Shown piece by piece: positions 1 through 5,220 of a stretch of 5,659 bases of DNA. A model generated the notes under the pieces. The model had not been told where the DNA came from, did not search any database, and saw only the letters and a list, made by a program, of their open reading frames with translations. The number at the start of each line of letters is the position of its first letter. Position 1 is the first letter of the stretch. Both the position numbers and the translations under genes were made by a program. Source of the DNA: DHVE2 group archaeon (lineage in GTDB: Archaea; Thermoplasmatota; Thermoplasmata; Thermoplasmatales; Aciduliprofundaceae). Where the stretch lies: contig WAOZ01000161.1 of NCBI GenBank assembly GCA_015520975.1, positions 1 to 5,659 on the forward strand, in the 5' to 3' direction.

Positions 1-414
1 ATAGAGACAGGATCAAGCTATTTCAAGGCAATTATACCAAAAAAATGGTGGAGGAGGTTGCCCTACATCTGCATGCTGATTATCGGGATTGGAAGCATAA
101 TTGTATTCATAATTCAAATTTATATCAACGGCATGGTGATGATGATTCTTTTTGTGCTGTTTTATATGTCCACATATTTCCTGTGGCCTTTATGGCATAT
201 GAGTTATAAACCTCTTTTACTTAAAGTGGTGCCGCTAAATTACAGGGGAACGATATTTTCCATAATCCAAGCAATCTGGAGATTCACAATAATGCCGTTA
301 TCCTTTCTGGCAGGTATTGTGATTTATTATCTCGGTGATTTCAGCCCCCTCGTTTTAAGTTTCGTATTTTCGCTGTTCGCTGTTGCACTGTTATTCTATA
401 TAGAAAAAATGTGA
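1..414 (+). CDS. C-terminal part of a multi-pass transporter, probably Major Facilitator Superfamily (5' end outside window)
   Basis: The frame is open from the first base and ends at TGA 412-414, giving 137 residues. The TTG at 58-60 is an internal Leu codon, not a start, because coding reads through from position 1 without a stop. Four hydrophobic segments are visible at residues about 21-40, 44-66, 84-110 and 115-134, preceded by a basic loop (PKKWWRRL). This matches the last four helices of a 12-helix MFS carrier. The stretch V-P-L-N-Y-R-G-T-I-F-S at about 77-87 resembles the P-x-x-x-R-G loop leading into a helix that is common in MFS C-terminal halves. The protein would sit in the cytoplasmic membrane; its substrate cannot be told from this part. 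It ends 2 bases from the convergent rtcB stop, and no T-run follows its own stop closely. MFS assignment is inference from topology and this loop; another multi-pass family is possible. Confidence 0.72.
   Translation: METGSSYFKAIIPKKWWRRLPYICMLIIGIGSIIVFIIQIYINGMVMMILFVLFYMSTYFLWPLWHMSYKPLLLKVVPLNYRGTIFSIIQAIWRFTIMPLSFLAGIVIYYLGDFSPLVLSFVFSLFAVALLFYIEKM
404..409 (-). terminator. T6 tract after rtcB, inside the end of the convergent transporter gene
   Basis: Read on the minus strand, the rtcB stop TAA (419-417) is followed within 8 bases by six consecutive T (+ strand A at 404-409). Archaeal RNA polymerase commonly terminates at such T-runs without a hairpin. The tract lies in the last Lys/Met codons of the convergent transporter gene, so the rtcB transcript would overlap that gene's 3' end. 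Inferred from sequence only. Confidence 0.4.
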
Positions 415-416
415 AA

Positions 417-1871
417 TTAACCTTTGACCACACCGATGGGCACCATTTTCGCAACGATTCTTGATATACCGGCTCCTTCCACGGCTCTGACCACATCATC
501 TACATTCTTGTATGCGTCAGGAGCCTCTTCGGCGGCGACTCTGTTGCTTGCACTGCGCACATAAATACCTTTTTTCTGCCACAGCATTCTCTTTATTGCG
601 TCCCCCCGGAATCTGCGAAGCGCCTGATGTCTGCTCATAACTCTACCGGCCCCATGACAAGTCGAGCCGAAGGTTTCTTCCATAGCTTTCTCCGTGCCTA
701 TGAGAACATAAGAAGCCGTACCCATATCCCCTGGAATCAGCACAGGCTGTCCTACATCTCTGTATATTGAACTCAACTCAGGTCTTCCAGAGGCAAAGGC
801 ACGGGTGGCACCTTTTCTGTGAACATAGACCTTTATTTTCTTGCCTTCAACCGCATGCTCTTCCAGTTTGGCAATGTTGTGCGCCACACCGTATACCAGA
901 TGCATGCCCAAATCTTCGGGATCTGTGTTGAATATCTTTCCAAACGATTCGCGAACCCAGTGCGTTATCAGTTGTCTGTTTGCAAATCCAAAGTTTGCCG
1001 CGGCGCTCATGGCCGCAAAATAATCCTCCGCCTCCTTCGATTTTACAGGGGCACAGGCAAGTTGACGATCCACCAGATTGATGCCGTATTTTCTGGATGC
1101 GTTTTCCATTATTTTTATATAGTCGCTGGCAACCTGATGTCCAAGACCTCTCGAGCCTGTGTGAATCATCACTGTTATCTGTCCCTCATGGGTTATTCCG
1201 AATTTCTTTGCGATTTCCGGCAAATATATTTTCTCTACTTTTTGAACCTCGAGAAAGTGGTTTCCCGCACCAAGAGTGCCAAGTTGTGCCGACCCTCTTT
1301 TCTTTGCTTTATCGCTTACTTTTTCATGGGCTGCGAATCTTATGTTCCCCCCTTCTTCAATTCTTTCAAGATCCTCATCCCATCCGTAGCCGTTCTCAAC
1401 GGCCCATTTTGCGCCCTGATCAAGAACCTTGTTAAGCTCCTGAAAGGATAATCTGAGTTTCCCCGTTTCGCCAACACCCGAGGGCACATTCACAAAAATT
1501 TTATCTACTAGCTCTTTAATTCGGGGTCGCACATCCTTTTCATCTAAATTTGTTGTTAGAAGTCTGACACCGCAGTTTATATCGTATCCCACACCACCGG
1601 GAGATATGATTCCCTCTTCAGCGTCGAAAGCAGCGACACCGCCTATTGGAAAACCATAGCCCCAGTGAATATCAGGCATGGCCATGCTCGCTCTCACTAT
1701 ACCGGGAAGCGTGGCCACATTTGCCACCTGCTCAGGAGCGTTGTCTTTTTTAATTTGTGCGATCATGGATTCACTTGCGAAAATTATGCCCGGAACACGC
1801 ATACCTCTTTTGTAAGTTTTTGGAATTTCCCATCTGAACGGATCAATTTTTTTAAGTGGACCTGCCCACAT
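417..1871 (-). CDS. rtcB: RNA-splicing ligase RtcB (GTP/Mn-dependent 3'-phosphate RNA ligase)
   Basis: At 484 residues this is the usual length of an intein-free archaeal RtcB. RtcB joins RNA ends carrying 2',3'-cyclic phosphate or 3'-phosphate to 5'-OH ends, and in archaea it seals tRNA exons after intron removal. The metal and nucleotide residues known from Pyrococcus RtcB all seem present: Asp67 (PDIHWG), Asp97 and Cys100 (GYDINCGVR), Asn204/His205/Glu208 (AGNHFLE), His237 (IHTGSRG), His331 (VAHN), the GMP-accepting His406 (CHGAGR) and Lys483 in the terminal VVKG. The N-terminus (PLKKIDPFRWEIP) matches the family, and ATG 1871-1869 is preceded by GGTGAT with a 5-base spacer, so the start is well supported. 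The gene has its own TATA-like box and sits after a T6 tract ending the upstream gene, so it is probably monocistronic. No archease gene is in the window. Nothing in it looks broken. Confidence 0.97.
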   Translation of the reverse strand: MWAGPLKKIDPFRWEIPKTYKRGMRVPGIIFASESMIAQIKKDNAPEQVANVATLPGIVRASMAMPDIHWGYGFPIGGVAAFDAEEGIISPGGVGYDINCGVRLLTTNLDEKDVRPRIKELVDKIFVNVPSGVGETGKLRLSFQELNKVLDQGAKWAVENGYGWDEDLERIEEGGNIRFAAHEKVSDKAKKRGSAQLGTLGAGNHFLEVQKVEKIYLPEIAKKFGITHEGQITVMIHTGSRGLGHQVASDYIKIMENASRKYGINLVDRQLACAPVKSKEAEDYFAAMSAAANFGFANRQLITHWVRESFGKIFNTDPEDLGMHLVYGVAHNIAKLEEHAVEGKKIKVYVHRKGATRAFASGRPELSSIYRDVGQPVLIPGDMGTASYVLIGTEKAMEETFGSTCHGAGRVMSRHQALRRFRGDAIKRMLWQKKGIYVRSASNRVAAEEAPDAYKNVDDVVRAVEGAGISRIVAKMVPIGVVKG

Positions 1872-1876
1872 CTCGC

Positions 1877-1882
1877 ATCACC
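1877..1882 (-). promoter_or_regulatory. Ribosome binding site of rtcB
   Basis: Minus-strand GGTGAT ends 5 bases before ATG 1871-1869 and is complementary to the conserved archaeal 16S 3' end. It fixes the rtcB start. A second ATG overlaps it (minus GGTGATG) but is out of frame. Confidence 0.6.
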
Positions 1883-1900
1883 GAAAAGAAAAAAGAATAT

Positions 1901-1913
1901 GGTATTTTAAGGT
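1901..1913 (-). promoter_or_regulatory. TATA-like promoter element for rtcB
   Basis: The minus strand reads CCTTAAAATA at 1912-1903, centred about 36 bases upstream of the rtcB ATG. With the usual archaeal TATA-to-start distance of about 25-27 bases, transcription would begin near 1881, leaving a leader of about 10 bases that just includes GGTGAT. It is an imperfect TATA match, and the A-rich bases upstream could serve as BRE. Confidence 0.4.
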
Positions 1914-1918
1914 TTTTG

Positions 1919-1924
1919 AAAAAA
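1919..1924 (-). terminator. T6 tract directly after the LURP-one-like gene
   Basis: On the minus strand the stop TGA (1927-1925) is followed immediately by six T (+ strand A at 1919-1924). This is a typical archaeal T-run terminator position. It lies just upstream of the TATA-like box of rtcB, which supports separate transcription of the two genes. Confidence 0.4.
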
Positions 1925-2503
1925 TCAGGACCCTTGGAATCTCTCAACTGTTGCCATTATTATAGCTCCAGCCACACCCAGTCTGGGATCGAGATGATTG
2001 CCCATGTCCTCCGTGAAATCCAAAAACCATTCGTCTCCAATCATCTTGAATTTTTGCTTGTATCTTCCAACGGGCTTGTTTCCAAGCTTAACCTGATATT
2101 CCTTTGGAACCATCTTTGTTATCATTCTCCTGAGAAGTGCTCTTGCAGTGTTTTCTTCCACGACGCCTATCTCTCTCTTGTTCTGGTCAAATATCTTCCA
2201 TGTGTCCTTGAGCATTGATTTCCAGTATTTTCTGCCAAAATAGCCTATTATTTCATTTGTGTTCGGGTCAAATACCCTGAAAACAGCGGTAAGGTCAAGA
2301 ATGTTCTCCTGCTTTATGCCCAGCACGGGTTTTGTTCTCTTTTCATCGGCGTATATTATTATTTCGTCTTTGAGTTTAAATGCCTTTTTATGTGCATATC
2401 CAACAAGCGCTCCGGAGCTGTTGTATATCCAGTATTTCAGCCCTCCAATGGTCAAAATCTTCTGCTTTATATTATATTTCTTGTCACTCCATCTTCCTGT
2501 CAT
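1925..2503 (-). CDS. LURP-one-related / tubby C-terminal-fold protein
   Basis: This 192-residue protein looks like the LURP-one-related (LOR) family, whose members share the tubby C-terminal/scramblase-like beta-barrel fold with a buried C-terminal helix. Visible signs are repeated strand-turn units: K-Y-W-I-Y-N-S-S-G-x-L-V-G at about 23-35, I-I-I-Y-A-D-E at 48-54, a second I-x-G-Y-x-x-R-K block with W-K-S-M at 86-97, W-K-I-F-D-x-x-K-R-E-I-G-V-V-E-E at 102-117, and the LDPRLGVAGAIIMA segment at 171-184, which matches the family's ending helix. No signal peptide is seen, so it is probably cytosolic or membrane-associated; no catalytic residues can be named. ATG 2503-2501 is preceded by GGGGTG with a 5-base spacer and by TATA-like sequence. 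Family members bind lipids or act as membrane-linked regulators in eukaryotes, but the archaeal role is unknown and I assign none. Confidence 0.72.
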   Translation of the reverse strand: MTGRWSDKKYNIKQKILTIGGLKYWIYNSSGALVGYAHKKAFKLKDEIIIYADEKRTKPVLGIKQENILDLTAVFRVFDPNTNEIIGYFGRKYWKSMLKDTWKIFDQNKREIGVVEENTARALLRRMITKMVPKEYQVKLGNKPVGRYKQKFKMIGDEWFLDFTEDMGNHLDPRLGVAGAIIMATVERFQGS

Positions 2504-2508
2504 TTTGA

Positions 2509-2514
2509 CACCCC
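2509..2514 (-). promoter_or_regulatory. Ribosome binding site of the LURP-one-like gene
   Basis: Minus-strand GGGGTG lies 5 bases before ATG 2503-2501 and resembles GGAGGTG, the complement of the archaeal 16S tail. It supports the chosen start. Confidence 0.55.
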
Positions 2515-2536
2515 GATTTACATTATGGTAATGCTC

Positions 2537-2556
2537 ATATTTAATGTTTTTTATAT
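2537..2556 (-). promoter_or_regulatory. TATA-like promoter region for the LURP-one-like gene
   Basis: The 60-base gap after the membrane-protein stop is A/T-rich on the minus strand and holds two overlapping candidates: GATATAAAAAAC (near 2550) and CATTAAATAT (2546-2537). Start sites would fall near 2524 or 2515, giving leaders of about 20 or 12 bases, both including GGGGTG. I cannot choose between them by eye. No T-run separates it from the upstream gene, so read-through is also possible. Confidence 0.4.
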
Positions 2557-2563
2557 CGTCGGT

Positions 2564-3235
2564 TCAAATCCATGGTGGCGGAGGTGGCGGTGGAATACGG
2601 TGTTTGACCTTATCCATGGCATCTTTGACACCGATATAAAGAAGTATAACACCGAGGATATCTATCAAAATATAAATAAATGCTCCAATTTTCATCGCAT
2701 CAGAATCGTATCTGTTTCCTATGCGGTGAAATTCCATTCCTATGAAAATCTTTCCAACTATTATTACCGCTGTGAGTACTATGCTGATTATTGAGGAAGA
2801 GAATCCTATATAAAATGCAGGTATCGTTGCACTTTCGTTTACTCCCATGATTGGTATGGCAACATCCAATATGACGGAACCTATAAGTCCAGATAATACA
2901 ATATATATACCCAAAATTGCGTTGGAAACTTTCGACTCGATTTTTTCGTAAAGTTTGAATCCACGATAAATGTAATAAAGATAAATCAGGTAAATGCCCA
3001 GTATAGCTATGGATATGATGATGACTATAAAGAGGATTGAATTATAGGGTAAGTTATTGCTCGGACCTGAGGTATTTATAGATACGGCGACAATAAAAAG
3101 AGTTGCGGCGATCACAATTGCTATCGGTATTGCCACAAAAACAAGAATGATGAAATATAAAAACGCTTTGCGAAACTCTTCGAGTGCGTTTAATTCGAGT
3201 GTCTTCCTTGCCTCAAAGGCGCTATCGGATAACAT
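2564..3235 (-). CDS. Five-helix membrane protein, DUF973-like, with polyproline C-terminus, overlapping ftsZ
   Basis: This 223-residue protein has a short charged N-terminus (LSDSAFEARKTLELNALEEFRK) and about five hydrophobic helices at residues 25-52, 66-90, 106-130, 143-167 and 182-203. It then has a basic stretch (DKVKHR), seven consecutive prolines (215-221) and a final Trp-Ile. The layout, the R-G-F-K-L-Y-E-K-I loop after helix 2, and F-H-R-I-G-N-R-Y with M-K-I-G before the last helix resemble archaeal DUF973 proteins, which often carry proline-rich tails; the function of that family is not known to me. ATG 3235-3233 lies inside the end of ftsZ, overlapping by 14 bases in another frame, with GGTG 3 bases upstream. 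There is no promoter of its own, so it is probably co-transcribed and translationally coupled with ftsZ. A link to the division ring is only an inference from this arrangement. Another five-helix archaeal family is the main alternative. Confidence 0.7.
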   Translation of the reverse strand: MLSDSAFEARKTLELNALEEFRKAFLYFIILVFVAIPIAIVIAATLFIVAVSINTSGPSNNLPYNSILFIVIIISIAILGIYLIYLYYIYRGFKLYEKIESKVSNAILGIYIVLSGLIGSVILDVAIPIMGVNESATIPAFYIGFSSSIISIVLTAVIIVGKIFIGMEFHRIGNRYDSDAMKIGAFIYILIDILGVILLYIGVKDAMDKVKHRIPPPPPPPWI

Positions 3236-4346
3236 CTACACCGTACTGTGCTTTGAGTTCTTCCGAAGTCATCTTGCCCAGTATCTGCTTGCTCTTTACC
3301 CCTGTGGCAACCACGAGCACGGAAATTTTTCTGTCGTAAGTTGGGTCTATGGCACAGCCCCAGATTATCCTTGCGTTCTTCTGCACCTTCTTATGAAGCT
3401 CCTCCACGGCTCTTTCTGCTTCGCTTATGGTCATATCTGGTGAACCCACGACATTCACCAGGACCCCGGTGGCTGTTGAGATATCCACTTCAAGCAAGGG
3501 CGAGTTTATTGCATTCTCAAGTGCCTCAAGGGCTCTATCTTCACCGCGCCCCTCGCTCTCACCGAGCCCGATCATGGCCACGCCGCCGCCTTTCATTATG
3601 GTTTTAAGGTCGTTGAAGTCCAGATTGACCAGACCCGGTTTCGTTATCATTTCAGTTAGACCCTTGATGGCACGCATAAGCAGTTCATCCGCAAACTTGA
3701 ATGCCTGCTGCAGAGGAAGCCGGGGTACAAGTTCAAGAAGCTTATCGTTTGGTATGGTGATAACGGTATCCGCGGTCTCTCTCAGTTTCTCAAGACCCCA
3801 CATAGCATTTTCCCATCTAGCTCTTCCCTCCGCTTTGAACGGCAATGTGCATATGGCGATTGTCAGCGCACCGAGTTCTTTGGCGATTTGCGCTACCACA
3901 GGAGCGCTGCCTGTGCCGGTGCCGCCGCCAAGACCGCAGGTGATGAACACCATATCCGCTCCATGTAGAACCTCCTTTATTTTTTCTTCAACCTCTCGCG
4001 CAGCTTCCATACCTATTTGAGGAAGCGCCCCCGCACCAAGCCCCCGCGTCAGGCGCTTTCCGAGCAGTATTTTCCGCTGTGCTTTTGTTATAAGAAGATG
4101 CTGTGCATCCGTGTTCGCAGCTATCAATTCCACAGCGCCGTAAATACCCTCTTCCATTATTCTGCTTACCGTATTGCATCCTCCACCCCCGCAACCTACA
4201 ATTTTTATCTTTGTCCTCAAACTTTTAAGCACTTCTTCCAGTTCTTTGTCCTCTTCCGTACCCATAAAAGAAGGAACCTGCTGCGTCGGCTGTTCAATAT
4301 CTCTAACCTCCGCTTTTGCCAGCACCTCTTTAATTAAGGATTTCAT
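3222..4346 (-). CDS. ftsZ: Cell division GTPase FtsZ (archaeal type)
   Basis: FtsZ is the tubulin-like GTPase that polymerises into the cytokinetic ring under the membrane. Numbering from the chosen ATG (374 aa), the sequence shows a nucleotide-binding loop V-G-C-G-G-G-G-C-N-T (51-60), the A-A-N-T-D-A-Q-H motif at about 76-83, the tubulin/FtsZ signature GGGTGTG at 140-146, and the T7 loop N-L-D-F-N-D-L at 241-247 with the two catalytic aspartates 243 and 246. All are intact. The extreme C-terminus is short (about 20 residues after the V-K-S-K-Q-I-L-G segment), without the long linker and FtsA/ZipA-binding peptide of bacteria; archaeal FtsZ is known to work with SepF instead. The start is taken as ATG 4346-4344, because the upstream GTG (4355-4353) lies within the AGGTGGT ribosome site. 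Archaea often have FtsZ1 and FtsZ2; I cannot firmly say which this is. Confidence 0.97.
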   Translation of the reverse strand: MKSLIKEVLAKAEVRDIEQPTQQVPSFMGTEEDKELEEVLKSLRTKIKIVGCGGGGCNTVSRIMEEGIYGAVELIAANTDAQHLLITKAQRKILLGKRLTRGLGAGALPQIGMEAAREVEEKIKEVLHGADMVFITCGLGGGTGTGSAPVVAQIAKELGALTIAICTLPFKAEGRARWENAMWGLEKLRETADTVITIPNDKLLELVPRLPLQQAFKFADELLMRAIKGLTEMITKPGLVNLDFNDLKTIMKGGGVAMIGLGESEGRGEDRALEALENAINSPLLEVDISTATGVLVNVVGSPDMTISEAERAVEELHKKVQKNARIIWGCAIDPTYDRKISVLVVATGVKSKQILGKMTSEELKAQYGVDVIR

Positions 4347-4350
4347 CTTG

Positions 4351-4357
4351 ACCACCT
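4351..4357 (-). promoter_or_regulatory. Ribosome binding site that decides the ftsZ start
   Basis: Minus-strand AGGTGGT is a strong match to the complement of the archaeal 16S tail and lies 4 bases before ATG 4346-4344. A longest-frame call would start at GTG 4355-4353, which is part of this very site and has no good site of its own upstream. The ATG start (M-K-S-L-I-K-E) is therefore preferred. Confidence 0.8.
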
Positions 4358-4379
4358 ATTATTTGTGTATGCCACTTGT

Positions 4380-4400
4380 CATATATATACTTTTTACTAC
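4380..4400 (-). promoter_or_regulatory. TATA promoter of ftsZ
   Basis: The minus strand carries GTATATATAT (+ strand 4381-4390) preceded by an A-rich GTAAAAA stretch that could be the BRE. The TATA centre near 4386 predicts a transcription start near 4360, so a leader of about 13 bases that includes AGGTGGT. It lies in the short gap after the thi4 stop, making ftsZ plus the overlapping membrane-protein gene one unit. Confidence 0.6.
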
Positions 4401-4421
4401 AATTAAGTTTTCGTCATTTAA

Positions 4422-5183
4422 TCAGAGACGCGAGAGAATCTCCATTGCCACCTTTTTGCCGCTTATGAACATTCCTCCGAATATTGGGCCCATTCTCGGT
4501 GAACCGTACACGGCGTTGGCAGCCATACCAGCAACGAAAATGCCCGGATAGACTTCGCGGGTGTTATCGGCTATTATCGATTCGGCGATGTGCATATTCA
4601 AACTGTGCTCTCCTTCAATGCCCCCTGAAGGTGTGTTTAATTTCACATTATTTTTCCTTACCAGTGTTTTTATGACATCTGCCTCGTGTCCTGTTGCATC
4701 CACAACATACTTACTTTTGATGGTCAGAGGATCTACAGGCAAATTGTTCACCACGCTCCAGTTTATCACAATTCCCCATACACGATTGTCCTTCACTATA
4801 ACATCCTCCGCGCTTATGGCATTGAAAATTTTTGCACCTGCTAAGGTTGCTCTGTATCCGAGCACGGACACAGCATGAACGGAATCGGCAATGTAATATC
4901 CATCCTTTTCAACATACTTTATACCGAGTTCTTCAATGATTTTTCTCCCATCTTCTTGAACCACTATTTTATTGAACAGCATACCGCCGCCCCACATCCC
5001 CCCTCCTATGCTCAATCTTCTATCAAAAACCGCAACTTTTTTCCCTTCTTTAGCGAGATAGTACGCTGCTGTTAGTCCGGCAGGTCCGGCACCCACGATG
5101 GCAACATCTAACTCAGAGTGCATCAGAAGATCCTGCATATATGATTCCACGATCAATTTGGTTATTTTCGTTTCATCCAGCAT
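4422..5183 (-). CDS. thi4: Thiamine thiazole synthase Thi4 (archaeal, sulfide-dependent type)
   Basis: Thi4 makes the adenylated thiazole carboxylate precursor of thiamine from NAD, glycine and a sulfur source. Numbering from ATG 5183-5181 (253 aa), there is a Rossmann dinucleotide motif VGAGPAG (G31-x-G33-x-x-G36), then D-R-R near 54-56, S-I-G-G-G-M-W-G-G-G (58-67), A-T-G-H with His166, and the Thi4-specific AGMAANAVYGSPRMGPIFGG block at 218-237. The motif P-V-D-P at 149-152 aligns with yeast C-M-D-P, so the suicidal sulfur-donor Cys205 is replaced, here by Pro149; Asp151 matches the yeast metal-binding Asp207. The enzyme should therefore take external sulfide rather than destroy itself, as described for the Methanocaldococcus enzyme. 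The upstream TTG (5201-5199) would add six residues but has no ribosome site. An alternative annotation used for close homologues is ribose-1,5-bisphosphate isomerase, which I consider less likely. Confidence 0.92.
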   Translation of the reverse strand: MLDETKITKLIVESYMQDLLMHSELDVAIVGAGPAGLTAAYYLAKEGKKVAVFDRRLSIGGGMWGGGMLFNKIVVQEDGRKIIEELGIKYVEKDGYYIADSVHAVSVLGYRATLAGAKIFNAISAEDVIVKDNRVWGIVINWSVVNNLPVDPLTIKSKYVVDATGHEADVIKTLVRKNNVKLNTPSGGIEGEHSLNMHIAESIIADNTREVYPGIFVAGMAANAVYGSPRMGPIFGGMFISGKKVAMEILSRL

Positions 5184-5203
5184 GGTTGGGGAAATGCACA
5201 AAT

Positions 5204-5220
5204 CTAAATAAATTTATGTG
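5204..5220 (-). promoter_or_regulatory. TATA-like element for a possibly leaderless thi4 mRNA
   Basis: The minus strand reads CATAAATTTATTTAG at 5219-5205, centred about 26-29 bases before ATG 5183. That spacing puts the transcription start at or within a few bases of the start codon. No Shine-Dalgarno-like purine run lies between it and the ATG (the spacer is pyrimidine-rich, TTTCCCCAACC), which fits leaderless initiation. The element overlaps the last codons and stop of the MobA-like gene. Translation coupled to that gene is the alternative. Confidence 0.45.

Noticed and set aside
58..60. TTG as start of the left-edge transporter
   Set aside because: The frame is open to the first base, and the upstream residues form a typical inter-helix loop, so the gene is cut by the window rather than starting here.
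819..1451. Long plus-strand open frame (210 codons) opposite rtcB
   Set aside because: It lies entirely antisense to rtcB, whose active-site motifs are unbroken. The translation is Cys/Phe-rich with no recognisable family, typical of a shadow frame.
3015..3070. Possible plus-strand C/D box RNA (ATGATGA near 3015-3021, CTGA at 3067-3070)
   Set aside because: Lies antisense within the membrane-protein gene, with no clear C'/D' boxes, terminal pairing or promoter. Such short boxes are expected by chance.
3427..4020. Long plus-strand open frame (197 codons) opposite ftsZ
   Set aside because: Ser/Arg/Pro-rich low-complexity translation antisense to the well-conserved FtsZ core; a codon-bias artefact.
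5184..5201. Six-codon N-terminal extension of thi4 from TTG
   Set aside because: No ribosome site precedes the TTG, and the ATG at 5183 gives an N-terminus (LDETKIT) like other archaeal Thi4 proteins.
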